Assembly: GCA_937927415.1 (NCBI GenBank)
Contig: CALBDS010000042.1
Location: 124,001-188,000 of the forward strand
Reading direction: 5' to 3'
DNA length: 64,000 nucleotides
Source of the DNA: an uncultured Rhodospirillaceae bacterium
GTDB lineage: Bacteria > Pseudomonadota > Alphaproteobacteria > Azospirillales > Azospirillaceae
In this document: piece by piece, positions 19,555-28,154 of the stretch
Layout: every line of letters starts with the position of its first letter
Position numbering within the stretch: the stretch's first letter is position 1
Notes under the pieces: generated by a model
What the model was told of the DNA's origin: nothing
The model's database searches: none
Seen by the model: only the letters and a program-made list of their open reading frames with translations
Translations under genes and position numbers: made by a program

Positions 19555-20400
19555 ATGCGCTTCACCGGCACCGACAGCTATGTCGCCACCGAAGATCTGA
19601 TGGTGGCGGTCAACGCCGCCATCACCCTGGAACGCCCGCTGCTGGTGAAGGGGGAGCCGGGAACCGGCAAGACCGTGCTGGCCATCGAGGTGGCCCGCGC
19701 CCTGAACCGTCCGCTGCTCGCCTGGCACATCAAATCGACCACCAAGGCGCAACAGGGCCTGTACGAATACGATGCCGTCAGCCGCCTGCGCGACAGCCAA
19801 CTGGGCGAGGCGCGGGTCCATGACATTTCCAACTACATCGTCCGCGGCAAGCTGTGGGAAGCCTTTGAAGCGCCGGAACCGCCGGTGCTGCTGATCGACG
19901 AGATCGACAAGGCCGACATCGAATTCCCCAACGACCTGCTGCTGGAACTGGACCGCATGGAATTCCACGTCTACGAGACGCGGCAGACCATCAAGGCTCA
20001 TAAGCGTCCCGTGGTCATCATCACGTCCAACAATGAAAAAGAACTGCCGGACGCTTTCCTGCGCCGCTGCTTCTTCCACTACATCCGTTTCCCCGACAAG
20101 GAAACCATGGAGCGGATCGTGGACGTGCATTATCCCGGCCTGAAGCAGGATCTTCTGCGCGAAGCCCTGGCGCTGTTCTATGACCTGCGCGAAGTGCCGG
20201 GGCTGAAGAAGAAACCCTCCACCTCGGAATTGCTCGACTGGATCCGGCTGCTGATGGTGGAAGACGTCGATCCCGAAACCCTGCGGGCCAAGGATGCGCG
20301 CACGCTGATCCCGCCCCTGTGCGGCGCCCTGCTGAAGAACGAGCAGGACGTGCATCTGCTGGAGCGGCTGGCGTTTCTGGCTCGGCGGAACGGTCGGTAA
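19555..20400 (+). CDS. MoxR-type AAA+ ATPase
   Basis: 281 residues. Walker A GEPGTGKT is near residue 35-42, Walker B LLIDEIDKAD near 120, sensor 1 in VVIITSNNEKELPD, and an arginine-finger-type DAFLRRCFFHYI. The C-terminal lid domain follows (STSELLDWIRLLM). This matches the MoxR subgroup with TEDLMVAVNAAITLERPLLVKG, which normally sits directly upstream of a von Willebrand factor A (CoxE-like) gene and acts with it as a metal-centre or complex-assembly chaperone. Here no VWA gene follows; the next gene is convergent. A GGGAGAGGG ribosome site precedes the ATG. Confidence 0.9.
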   Translation: MRFTGTDSYVATEDLMVAVNAAITLERPLLVKGEPGTGKTVLAIEVARALNRPLLAWHIKSTTKAQQGLYEYDAVSRLRDSQLGEARVHDISNYIVRGKLWEAFEAPEPPVLLIDEIDKADIEFPNDLLLELDRMEFHVYETRQTIKAHKRPVVIITSNNEKELPDAFLRRCFFHYIRFPDKETMERIVDVHYPGLKQDLLREALALFYDLREVPGLKKKPSTSELLDWIRLLMVEDVDPETLRAKDARTLIPPLCGALLKNEQDVHLLERLAFLARRNGR

Positions 20401-20407
20401 GAGCGTC

Positions 20408-20504
20408 GGGGCTGCCGCCCCGGCCCCGCTTGGAGGCTGACGCCTCCAAACCACCCACTTTTTTATCGATAAAACAAAAGGGGGTTCGGGGCATCGCCCC
20501 GAAC
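20408..20504. repeat. Cluster of four short palindromes in a convergent gap
   Basis: Between moxR and corC are four perfect palindromes. GGGGC-tgcc-GCCCC is at 20408-20421. TTGGAGGC-tgac-GCCTCCAA is at 20430-20449. TTTTATCGATAAAA is at 20461-20474. GTTCGGGGC-atc-GCCCCGAAC is at 20484-20504. This looks like a REP-type composite intergenic element and probably also ends both transcripts. That such elements recur elsewhere in the genome is an expectation I cannot check from this window; the gap at 39952-40010 has related hairpins. Confidence 0.6.
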
Positions 20505-20535
20505 GGGTTTGGGCGGTAGCCCAATCTCCCCAGCT

Positions 20536-21837
20536 TTACTCTTCTTCGGCCGCAGCCGGAGTCTTCTGAATCAGGATCTTATCGATCCGGCGGCCGTCCA
20601 TATCGACCACTTCGAAGCGGATGTCCTGCCACAGGAAATGTTCGCCGGCCTTGGGGATATGGCCGAAGCGGTCGAGCATGAAACCGGCGATGGTGTGATA
20701 ATCGCCCTCCCCGCGCAGATCGTTGACCCCCACCAGATCCTCGATCTCTTCCACCGGCGACATGCCGTCCACCAGCCACGACCCATCGTCGCGCTGGACC
20801 GCGGCATCGCTGTCATGGCCCGGTTCGGGCAGTTCACCGGCGATGCTCACCAGAATGTCGGTGACGGTGACGATGCCTTCGACGCTGCCGTATTCATCGA
20901 CCACCACGGCCATGTGCATGGTGGTCTGCTTGAACAACTCCAGCAGCCGCATGACCGGGGTGCCGTCGTGGACGATCAGCGGCTCGGCCATGGCGGCGCG
21001 CAGGTCCATGGGCTTGCCGCGCAGGGTCTGTTCGAGCAGCCCCTTGGTGGAGACGATGCCCTGCACCTCGTCCACATCGCCACGGCAGACCAGGAAACGG
21101 GAATAGGTGCTGGCGGTGATTTCCCGCACGATATCATCCGGCGGATCGTTCATATCCAGCCACATCACATCGGGGCGCGGGGTCATGATCGACCGCACGG
21201 TGCGGTCGGACAGGCGCAGCACCCCCTCGATCATCGCCCGTTCGGCCGGTTCGAAAACGCCGGTCTGGGTGCCTTCCTTGATGAGGCTTTTGACCTCTTC
21301 TTCCGTCACCGTCTGTTCGCGGGTGGTTTCCACCCGCAAGAGCTTCAACAGCCCGTCGGTTGATGCCCCCAGCAGCCAGACGAACGGGCCGGCGACCGAC
21401 GACAGCACCCGCATGGGCCGCGCCACCGTGGAGGCGATTTGCTCCGCATGGACCAGCGCCATGCGCTTGGGCGCCAGTTCGCCGACGATCAGCGACAAAT
21501 AGGTGATGATCGCCACCACCACGGCAAACCCCACCTGGCCGCCGTAGGGGGCGATCCATGGAATCGTGTCGAGGTACTGCCCCAGCCGCTCGGCCAGGGT
21601 GGCGCCGCCGTAGGCACCGGCGACGATGCCGATCAGGGTGATGCCGATCTGGACCGTGGACAGGAAACGGCCGGGATCATCGGCCAGGGCCAAAGCGGCC
21701 TTTGCCCCCTTTGCCCCCTTTTCCGAGGCCATCTGCTGAAGCCGCGCACGGCGCGCCGACACCACCGCCATTTCCGACATGGCGAAGAAGGCGTTCAACA
21801 CGATCAACAGCGCGATAATCAGGATTTCCCAGATCAT
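20536..21837 (-). CDS. CorC/HlyC family (DUF21-CBS) membrane protein
   Basis: 433 residues from ATG 21837. The first 185 residues form a DUF21 domain with three or four membrane segments (IWEILIIALLIVLNAFFAMSE; VVVAIITYLSLIVGELAPKR). A CBS pair follows (IMTPRPDVMWLDM; MAVVVDEYGSVEGIVTVTDIL). A C-terminal CorC_HlyC domain ends the protein (VDGMSPVEEIEDLVG). Members are involved in Mg2+/Co2+ export or membrane integrity, and many are misnamed hemolysins. It lies in the inner membrane with cytoplasmic CBS domains. Longer in-frame starts run into the ExoD gene, so the ATG just before the first membrane helix is preferred. Confidence 0.92.
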   Translation of the reverse strand: MIWEILIIALLIVLNAFFAMSEMAVVSARRARLQQMASEKGAKGAKAALALADDPGRFLSTVQIGITLIGIVAGAYGGATLAERLGQYLDTIPWIAPYGGQVGFAVVVAIITYLSLIVGELAPKRMALVHAEQIASTVARPMRVLSSVAGPFVWLLGASTDGLLKLLRVETTREQTVTEEEVKSLIKEGTQTGVFEPAERAMIEGVLRLSDRTVRSIMTPRPDVMWLDMNDPPDDIVREITASTYSRFLVCRGDVDEVQGIVSTKGLLEQTLRGKPMDLRAAMAEPLIVHDGTPVMRLLELFKQTTMHMAVVVDEYGSVEGIVTVTDILVSIAGELPEPGHDSDAAVQRDDGSWLVDGMSPVEEIEDLVGVNDLRGEGDYHTIAGFMLDRFGHIPKAGEHFLWQDIRFEVVDMDGRRIDKILIQKTPAAAEEE

Positions 21838-21887
21838 AAGCCTTATGCCCCCCAGGGACGTTTGTTGGTCTGCCGCGGCGTCATACC

Positions 21888-22586
21888 CTACCCCGCCGCC
21901 TGACGGACGACGAAGGCCGCCCCCTCGAACAGCCCCAGCACCACCGCGGCAACGATGGCCAGCGCCAGAACGGCCGTGACATACCCGGCGAGCACGAACA
22001 GACCATCCCGTTCGATCAGCCCCAACGCGATGAGGCAAACGGCCAGGGCCGGAGGCTGGTTGCCGAACACGATGGGCAAAGCCATCGCCGCTGCCATCAC
22101 CATGATGACAGCCCCCGCCGCCCGCTCCCCCAGCCCGCAGGCCAGACGAGACAGGCGCACGCGCAGCATATGCTCTTCGATCCAGGCGATGCGCAGCTTG
22201 GCCCGCGCCATAACCCGCAGCAGCGCCCCCCGCTCCACCGACGCCGCGGCCAGACGCCGCGGCAGCCACGGCGACGGACGCCCGGCCAGGATCTGCGCGC
22301 CCAGCAGCAGGATCAGCACGCCGGTGACCGTGGACAGCCCCGGCACCGGCAGCACGTTGGGAACGGCCAGAAGAATGAGGAAAGCACCGAAAGCCCGATC
22401 GCCCAGCGCCATCATGGCGTCACCCAGGCGGATGCGCTCGTCATGGTCGATGGCGAGGAAATCGTCCAGCACCTGAGAGGCGCGGGCACCCTCTTGCGTA
22501 TGGGAAGACGGCTGCGTATGGGAAGACGGCATCGTGACCGGCCCGTCCGCGGGGGACGGGGATCGTGGCGGCGGGTCGTCGCTCAC
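21888..22586 (-). CDS. exoD: ExoD family membrane protein
   Basis: About 232 residues from GTG 22586, which has AGGGG six bases upstream; a TTG at 22655 would add 23 residues. After a Pro/Ser-rich N-terminal region comes the ExoD domain: RASQVLDDFLA, a hydrophobic block FGAFLILLAVPNVLPVPG, then LILLLGAQILAGRPSPWLP and two more hydrophobic blocks. Four or so membrane segments are predicted. ExoD was described in Sinorhizobium as affecting exopolysaccharide synthesis and alkali tolerance; its biochemical role is unclear. The gene starts 50 bases upstream of corC and could share its transcript. The N-terminus contains a duplicated 18-base unit. Confidence 0.85.
   Translation of the reverse strand: MSDDPPPRSPSPADGPVTMPSSHTQPSSHTQEGARASQVLDDFLAIDHDERIRLGDAMMALGDRAFGAFLILLAVPNVLPVPGLSTVTGVLILLLGAQILAGRPSPWLPRRLAAASVERGALLRVMARAKLRIAWIEEHMLRVRLSRLACGLGERAAGAVIMVMAAAMALPIVFGNQPPALAVCLIALGLIERDGLFVLAGYVTAVLALAIVAAVVLGLFEGAAFVVRQAAG
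22495..22530. repeat. Two tandem 18-base units inside exoD
   Basis: The 18-base unit at 22495-22512 is repeated exactly at 22513-22530. It is in frame and gives PSSHTQ-PSSHTQ in the disordered N-terminal part of ExoD. It probably arose by slippage and should not affect the membrane domain. Confidence 0.85.
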
Positions 22587-22739
22587 AGCAACCCCTGCGC
22601 TGACGGACCGCGGCAATGGCGGGATTGGCCCATGACTCCGAATGCGATCAACCAAACCGTTGGAACAGGTTTACAGGAACCACGTCCCTTTGACCAGCCC
22701 CGCTGACGCTTTACCCCGACTCGCCAGCGGGCCTTTTGC

Positions 22740-23153
22740 TCAACGGGCCTTTTGCATGGCAAAGCTGACGCGCTTGACCAGATCGGCCTTGGAAACCGGT
22801 TTCACCAGATAGCCGGAAATGCCATAGGCGATGGCCCGCTTCACCATGTCCGCTTCCCGATGCGCGGTCAGGACGATAACAGGCAGGTCGGCCAGCGGGT
22901 TGCCGGTGGCGGTCCGCAGGGCATGCAACAGATCCAGTCCGCTCATCCGCGGCATTTCCAGATCACAGATGATAAGGTCGATCCCGTCCCCCTTGTCGCG
23001 CAGCACCTCCAGCGCGTTCATGCCGTCCCGCGCCTCGGTGATCGTCTGGATTTCCAGATCCATCAACAGGCGGTAGACCAGCCGTCGGGTGAAATCGTCG
23101 TCCTCCACCAACAGGACATGAAGGTCCCGCATCATCGGCATGGCAGACCCCAT
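22740..23153 (-). CDS. Single-domain CheY-like response regulator
   Basis: The receiver domain begins MRDLHVLLVEDDDFTRRLV (acidic pocket EDDD), with phosphoacceptor D in DLIICDLEMPRMSG, T in VIVLTAHRE and K in GYLVKPVSKADL. There is no output domain, so it acts by protein binding, as CheY-type regulators do. Several in-frame ATGs precede the receiver (23222, 23192, 23153, 23141). I use 23153 because of the GGGGGG tract just upstream, but 23222 would add a short basic tail. No kinase or chemotaxis gene is adjacent. Confidence 0.85.
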   Translation of the reverse strand: MGSAMPMMRDLHVLLVEDDDFTRRLVYRLLMDLEIQTITEARDGMNALEVLRDKGDGIDLIICDLEMPRMSGLDLLHALRTATGNPLADLPVIVLTAHREADMVKRAIAYGISGYLVKPVSKADLVKRVSFAMQKAR

Positions 23154-23507
23154 CCCGCCCCCCTGCACCGTCCCAATCGCCCGCTGACGCATTCCAGCCC
23201 CCCGAAAAACCCGCTCAGACATCGGTATCACCCGATGTAGCCTGACATACACTGTTCATGTCCACATTTTGATTAAGATAAATCCAAGAAAGCCCGAGGC
23301 CTTTGACTGTCGAAACTGAATGTTTTCTTCTTTTTAAAGAATAATCATACTAAAATTTTGCGAAATATAATTTTTACATACTGAGATATTCTTTTTCGAT
23401 TCCCCGAATGCCTGATAAACAGTTTTCCTTGGCGTGTTATTCCCTGCCGGGCAACCATCGCCCGCCACCGGTTGCCCGCCACCCGGAGCTTCTGCTATGG
23501 CTTTCCC
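23154..23507. other. AT-rich divergent regulatory gap
   Basis: About 350 bases between the CheY-like gene (minus) and the HD gene (plus). The stretch 23250-23410 is markedly AT-rich. It includes TTGATTAAGATAAA (23269-23282), which matches the FNR consensus except for one base, 47 bases upstream of the outermost regulator start. In DNA this AT-rich a near-match by chance is plausible. I see no RNA gene or small coding region. Confidence 0.45.
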
Positions 23508-24143
23508 ATGACCCAGACGCCCCCCTCCCCGCGACGGTCCTCCCACAGCACCGCCCGCCGTCCGGCGGCGGGACGGACAAAAGATCCCGATCAATATGAT
23601 CTGTTGGATGTGCCGGAGGCGACGTCGGTCCTGCTGACCTATTCAGGCCGCACCGTCGATCTGGAAAACCCGGATTTCAGCCGTTTCGATATCGAGGATA
23701 TCGCCCGCCCGCTGGCGTACCAATGCCGGTTCGTCGGCAACACGCGGGTGTTTTTCAGCGTGGCGCAGCACTGCATCCTGGCCAGCGAGCTTGCCCCGCC
23801 CGGCTATGCTTACGACGCTCTGCTGCACGATTGCGAAGAGGCGTTCACCGGCGACTGGCCCACCCCCTGGAAGGTGCGCATCGGCCGGGACCTGCTCAAA
23901 GAGGCCATCGCACCGCTGAAGCGGGCGCTGGCGAAGCGTTTCAGCTTCCGCTACCCGGAGCCGGCCGCGGTCAAGCTGGCCGACCAGCGGGCGCTGGCAA
24001 CGGAATTGCGCGATCTGTGCGCGCCCCATCGGGTCAACTGGCGCGACCTGCCGCCGCCGGCCCCGGAGGCCGTCATCCCCCTTGGCCCGGAAGAGGCCAT
24101 GGCGGCTTTCATCGCGCGCTATGACGCGTTGAAAACCGCCTGA
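23508..24143 (+). CDS. HD-domain phosphohydrolase-like protein (YfbR type)
   Basis: 211 residues from ATG 23508. After a basic, disordered N-terminus of about 30 residues comes a small HD-type domain: FSVAQHCILASEL, then the HD pair in LLHDCEEAFTGDWPTPWK. Together these recall the YfbR-like 5'-deoxynucleotidase fold, where the His and HD residues bind a divalent metal. The later Asp of the motif is plausibly VKLADQRAL. Expected activity is hydrolysis of a nucleotide or related phosphoester in the cytoplasm; the substrate is not known. It is not in an operon: convergent to the XRE gene, divergent from the CheY gene. Confidence 0.75.
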   Translation: MTQTPPSPRRSSHSTARRPAAGRTKDPDQYDLLDVPEATSVLLTYSGRTVDLENPDFSRFDIEDIARPLAYQCRFVGNTRVFFSVAQHCILASELAPPGYAYDALLHDCEEAFTGDWPTPWKVRIGRDLLKEAIAPLKRALAKRFSFRYPEPAAVKLADQRALATELRDLCAPHRVNWRDLPPPAPEAVIPLGPEEAMAAFIARYDALKTA

Positions 24144-24170
24144 CCCGTCAGCGGCCGATCCGACCGGGCA

Positions 24171-24647
24171 TCAGGCCCGCCCGCCGGCATGGGTATAGGC
24201 GCCGGACGCCGGCCCGGACCCATCCTCCACCGCGCAGCGTTCGGCCAGTTCGCGCAGCGCGCTGCGCACCTGCGGGTCGCGGATGCTTTGGAAATAGCGG
24301 GCCAGCATCAGCGCCTCGCGCGAGCGCAGCGTGGTGGCATCCACGTTTTCCGCCGCATGAGCCTCCGACACGGTGACCCCACCGCCGGCATGAGCCTCCA
24401 GCCCTTCGAAGAAAACCGACACCGGCACGCGGAAGAACTGGGCCAGCTTGTAAAGCCGGCTGGCCGATACCCGGTTGAAGCCGCGTTCGTATTTCTGAAG
24501 CTGCTGGAAGGTCAGCCCCAGACCCGCCGCCACGTCGCTCTGGCTCAGGCCCGCCAACATCCGCAGTTCGCGAAGGCGCTGTCCGACGAACACATCGACC
24601 TCGTTCAGACCTTCTTTTTTCTCACGGCCACGCTTTTTCACGGCCAT
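24171..24647 (-). CDS. XRE family transcriptional regulator
   Basis: 158 residues. A basic start (MAVKKRGREKKEG) leads into a helix-turn-helix of the Cro/C1 type at about 20-80: VGQRLRELRMLAGLSQSDVAAGLGLTFQQLQKYERGFNRVSASRLYKLAQFF. The C-terminal half is helical with AENVDATTLRSREALMLARYFQSI, a layout common in alphaproteobacterial XRE regulators of about this size. Ribosome site AGGGAGA precedes ATG 24647. Its target is unknown; the upstream 629-base gap, shared with the flagellar operon, is one possible site of action. Confidence 0.9.
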   Translation of the reverse strand: MAVKKRGREKKEGLNEVDVFVGQRLRELRMLAGLSQSDVAAGLGLTFQQLQKYERGFNRVSASRLYKLAQFFRVPVSVFFEGLEAHAGGGVTVSEAHAAENVDATTLRSREALMLARYFQSIRDPQVRSALRELAERCAVEDGSGPASGAYTHAGGRA

Positions 24648-25276
24648 CTCCCTGCTTGAAGCCGCAACGGCAAAACCGGCGGCATACCAAAATCGATACT
24701 AATTTTCGCTGTATGCTTAGTGTACGAGGTGAAGAGGAAAATCAGCAATAGCAACCCCAACACCTTCCCTCACCTTTACAGCGAACTCCGTCACCATAGT
24801 CATGTCGATGACGGTTATCACCTGTGTTCTCCTTATCCCAGTGTCAACCGGGGATGCAATATTTACGTCGTTTTCTACGGGAAGCCACGGATCCCACCCT
24901 TTGGACGGGTTCCGGCGCCATCACATGCGCTTTGGGGGATCAGCCGCCGCCCCGGTGTGACGGCCGCGCATCATCGCCTGTAACGCCGTGGCACCAGTCG
25001 GCAGATTTTGCCTAGCACCCGGCAAAACCTGCCCGCGAATTTACCTTCTGTTCATCAAAACCTTCCTAGCATGCCTATATCTTAGGAATGATGGGCGGGC
25101 ATCGGACAGGTGCGGGCGGCGGACGGCAACGTCTGATGACTGTTGCATATGGGTAACAGGTGATCCGGTGCACAGGACGGCTACCCGGCGCCCCGACCAT
25201 CTGCTAGGGATAAAGCCTGGCGCCGCACCGTCCGGACCACCGCCTTGAACGACACTGGCCGATTGGGAGCCTCCGC
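24648..25276. other. Long divergent control region before the flagellar operon
   Basis: 629 bases between the XRE gene and fliF. Short open frames exist but have no ribosome sites or convincing codon bias. Two inverted repeats are seen: TTTTGCC-N8-GGCAAAA (25006-25027) and TTCCTA-N14-TAGGAA (25063-25088). Both contain CCTAGCA, at 25011 and 25065, 54 bases apart. The AT-rich part at 24680-24730 probably holds the XRE promoter. I could not identify a proper sigma-54 (GG-N10-GC) or CtrA (TTAA-N7-TTAA) site. The fliF promoter and its regulator site must lie here. Confidence 0.5.
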
Positions 25277-26947
25277 GTGAACAACCTGCTGCAGACGTTG
25301 CGCAATCTGGGGCCGGCGCGCCTGGCGGCGATCGGCGGCGTGGCCCTGCTTCTGATCGGTTTTTTCGTCTATCTGACGACCCGCCTGTCGTCGCCGGAGA
25401 TGGAGCTGCTCTACGCCGAGTTGCAACCCGCCGACGCCGCGGCCATCGCCAAGAAGCTGGACGAAATAAAGATCCCCTATCAGGTGGACAAGAACGGCAC
25501 CAAGATCCTGGTTCCGCCTGACAAGGTGGGCCAGATCCGCATGACCATGGCCCAGGCCGGGCTGCCGTCGGGCGGATCGGTGGGGTATGAACTGTTCGAC
25601 AAGCCCGAAGGGTTCGGCGCCACCAGTTTCATTCAGAACATCAACCATCTGCGCGCGCTGGAAGGCGAGATGGCTCGCACCGTCGGCACGCTGAACGGCG
25701 TGATGCAGGCGCGCGTCCATCTGGTGCTGCCAAAGCGCGAACTGTTCGCCCGCAGCCAGAATCCCGCCACCGCCAGCGTCTTCGTGAAGATGAAGCAGGG
25801 TGCCACCCTGTCGCGGGAAAACATCATGGCGATCCAGCATCTGATCGCCGCATCGGTGCCCAACCTGGAACCCACCCAGGTGTCGATCATCGACGACAAG
25901 GGCAAGCTGCTGGCCCGCGGCATGGGCCAGAACAGCGACGAAATGATGATGGCCACGGCGGAGGAGAAGAAGCAGGCCTATGAACGCCGCATGGTCGGCG
26001 TGCTCGAAGACCTGCTGGGCCGCACGGTCGGTTACGGAAAGGTGCGGGCGGAGGTGTCGGCCGATCTCGACTTCGACCGCATCAGCACACAGTCGGAGGT
26101 GTTCGACCCTGAAAGCCAGGTGGTCCGCTCGACCCAGACGGTCAGCGAAAACAACGAAAGCCAGGACCGCGACCCCCTGGCCCCGGTGACCGTGGACCAG
26201 AACCTGCCCACGGCCCAGGCCGGCAACGGCGCCAGCAGCGGCCCCATCTCGTCCAACAAGGCGAGCCGGACCGAAGAGACGATCAACTACGAAATCAGCC
26301 GGACCTCCAGGAATCACGTGCGTGAAACCGGGCAGGTGCGCCGCATCTCGGTCGCCGTGCTGGTGGATGGCGTGTACGCCCCCGACCCCAACGGGGGAAA
26401 ACCCGCCTATCAGCCCCGCTCGGAACAGGAGATGGAAAGCATCCGCGCCCTGGTCCGCTCGGCGGTCGGGTTGGACATGGTGCGCGGCGATACGCTGGAA
26501 GTCATCAACATGCGTTTCGCCACGCCCGACGACGAATTCGCCAAACCGGAAGAAATCTTCATGGGCATGACCAAGGATGATCTTTTCCGCATCGCCGAAA
26601 TGGTGGTCCTTGGCATCGTCGCCGTCCTGATTATCCTTCTGGTCATCCGCCCGCTCATCACCCGCGCCTTTGAAAAGGCGGAGGAAACGGATGAGGACGA
26701 GATGGACCGTCTGCTGACCGACCAAAGCGGCATGCCCGCCGCCCTGGCCGGTCCCAGCGGCGCGCTGGCCCAGGATCTGGCGCTGGAAGCGGCCCAGGCC
26801 GACGAAGAACTGGAGCAGATGATCGACATCAACCGGGTGGAGGGCCGTGTCCGCGCCTCGTCCCTGCGCAAGGTCGGCGAGATCGTGGACAAGCACCCGG
26901 AAGAAGCCGTTTCGATCCTGCGCAACTGGCTTTACCAGGAGAGCTGA
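25277..26947 (+). CDS. fliF: Flagellar MS-ring protein FliF
   Basis: 556 residues, full length, GTG start. First membrane helix at about 18-36 (LAAIGGVALLLIGFFVYLTT); second near 435-460 (IAEMVVLGIVAVLIILLVIRPLI). Between them are the ring-building motifs (LYAELQPADAAAIAKKL; GYELFDKPEGFGATSFIQNINHLRALEGE), the YscJ/FliF signature region. The end, EIVDKHPEEAVSILRNWLYQES, is the FliG-binding tail. FliF forms the basal-body ring in the inner membrane around the export gate. It opens a flagellar operon that runs to 36950. fliG, which commonly follows, is missing. Confidence 0.97.
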   Translation: MNNLLQTLRNLGPARLAAIGGVALLLIGFFVYLTTRLSSPEMELLYAELQPADAAAIAKKLDEIKIPYQVDKNGTKILVPPDKVGQIRMTMAQAGLPSGGSVGYELFDKPEGFGATSFIQNINHLRALEGEMARTVGTLNGVMQARVHLVLPKRELFARSQNPATASVFVKMKQGATLSRENIMAIQHLIAASVPNLEPTQVSIIDDKGKLLARGMGQNSDEMMMATAEEKKQAYERRMVGVLEDLLGRTVGYGKVRAEVSADLDFDRISTQSEVFDPESQVVRSTQTVSENNESQDRDPLAPVTVDQNLPTAQAGNGASSGPISSNKASRTEETINYEISRTSRNHVRETGQVRRISVAVLVDGVYAPDPNGGKPAYQPRSEQEMESIRALVRSAVGLDMVRGDTLEVINMRFATPDDEFAKPEEIFMGMTKDDLFRIAEMVVLGIVAVLIILLVIRPLITRAFEKAEETDEDEMDRLLTDQSGMPAALAGPSGALAQDLALEAAQADEELEQMIDINRVEGRVRASSLRKVGEIVDKHPEEAVSILRNWLYQES

Positions 26948-27007
26948 TGCCCGCTTTCGGGGTAGCGTTGCGTTTCGTTCTGGATTCCCGTCGATACAGG
27001 CCACACC

Positions 27008-27784
27008 ATGCCCTCGATTCGAAAATTTCTGTTCGATGAATCGTTCGACGCCGAACTTCCCCACCGCAACAGCTATTACGTGGAAGAGGAGGAGTTGCTG
27101 CCGGAGCCGGAACCGGAACCCCCGCCGGAGCCGGAGCCGGAACCCGAACCGGAGGTGCCGCCCCCTCCCACCTTCAGCGAAGAGGAACTGGCCGCCGCCC
27201 GCAGCGAGGGCTATGCCGAAGGGGAACGCGCGGGCCAGGGCGCCGGGTACGGCCGGGGCTTTGCCGAAGGGCTGAACGCCGGCAAGACCGAAGGCATCGA
27301 GACGGGCCGCACCCAGATGGCCGCCAGCAGCGAAGCCCGTCTGGCCAACGCCCTGGAACGCATCGCCAATGGTGTGGGCCAGCTTCTGGCCGACCGGCAG
27401 GCCACCAACGCCATGCGCCAGGACCAGCCGGTGCATATCGCACTGGCCATCGTGCGCAAGCTGATGCCGGAACTGGCGCGGCGCGGCGGGCTTGACGAAA
27501 TCGAGGGGCTGGTGCGCTCCTGCCTGACCGAGTTGCTGGACGAGCCGCGGCTGGTGGTGCGGGTGGCGCCCGATATCGTGGAGGCGGTGCGTGAACGGAT
27601 GGACGCGCTGGGCGCGCAATCCGGGTTCGGCGCCCGCATGATGGTCATCGCCGAAGCCGGGCTGGAACCCGGTGATTGCCGGATCGAATGGGCCGAAGGC
27701 GGGGTTGAACGTGACACGCGCCGTCTGATGGCCGATATTGAACACTGTATGGCGCAATTGTTGCAAGCTCCGGCGCCGCAATAA
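27008..27784 (+). CDS. fliH: Flagellar export regulator FliH
   Basis: 258 residues. An acidic, Pro/Glu-repeat region (residues 35-52, PEPEPEPEPE type) is followed by a helix with GxxxG-type repeats (EGYAEGERAGQGAGYGRGF), the classic FliH pattern. The C-terminal domain is FliH/YscL-like (VHIALAIVRKLMPELA; RVAPDIVEAVRERMD). FliH binds the export ATPase FliI and holds it at the C-ring, through FliN. The gene for FliI is not in the window. The gap to fliF is 60 bases and to fliN 43. Confidence 0.88.
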   Translation: MPSIRKFLFDESFDAELPHRNSYYVEEEELLPEPEPEPPPEPEPEPEPEVPPPPTFSEEELAAARSEGYAEGERAGQGAGYGRGFAEGLNAGKTEGIETGRTQMAASSEARLANALERIANGVGQLLADRQATNAMRQDQPVHIALAIVRKLMPELARRGGLDEIEGLVRSCLTELLDEPRLVVRVAPDIVEAVRERMDALGAQSGFGARMMVIAEAGLEPGDCRIEWAEGGVERDTRRLMADIEHCMAQLLQAPAPQ

Positions 27785-27827
27785 CCGGCGCCACGCATCG
27801 TCCGTACGGGGAAAGGGTGTAGGATTC

Positions 27828-28154
27828 ATGGGCAAGGACAGTTTCAGCCTGGACGAGATCGAAGGCGGCGGCCGCTCCGATTCCGATTACGAAACCGGCC
27901 TTGGCCCCGCCAAGGATCTGGAGGCGGTCTATGACATCCCGGTGCAGATTTCCGCGGTGCTGGGCAAATCCACCATGCAGGTCAGCCAGTTGCTCAAATT
28001 GGGCCGGGGTGCGGTGGTGGAACTCGACCGCAAGGTGGGTGAAGCCATCGACATCTATGTGAACAACCGTCTGGTGGCCCGCGGCGAAGTGGTGGTGGTG
28101 GAAGACCGGCTGGGCGTGACCATGACCGAAATCATCAAATCGGACCGCGGATGA
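27828..28154 (+). CDS. fliN: Flagellar motor switch protein FliN
   Basis: 108 residues from ATG 27828; longer in-frame starts overlap fliH. The SpoA domain covers most of the protein: DLEAVYDIPVQISAVLGKSTMQVSQLLKLGRGAVVELDR, then INRLVAR-type VNNRLVARGEVVVVEDRLGVTMTEII. FliN sits at the base of the C-ring and binds FliH and CheY. The stop codon overlaps the start of the next gene, the MotA-like one, by four bases (ATGA). Confidence 0.95.
   Translation: MGKDSFSLDEIEGGGRSDSDYETGLGPAKDLEAVYDIPVQISAVLGKSTMQVSQLLKLGRGAVVELDRKVGEAIDIYVNNRLVARGEVVVVEDRLGVTMTEIIKSDRG

Noticed and set aside
25000..25030. Sigma-54 promoter (TGGCAC...TTTTGC) before fliF
   Set aside because: The GG-to-GC spacing is wrong: the -12 partner of TGGCAC falls on CGGC, one base short, and the TTTTGC is too far away.
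24720..25248. Small plus-strand frames in the gap before fliF
   Set aside because: No ribosome sites, poor codon bias, and no motifs.
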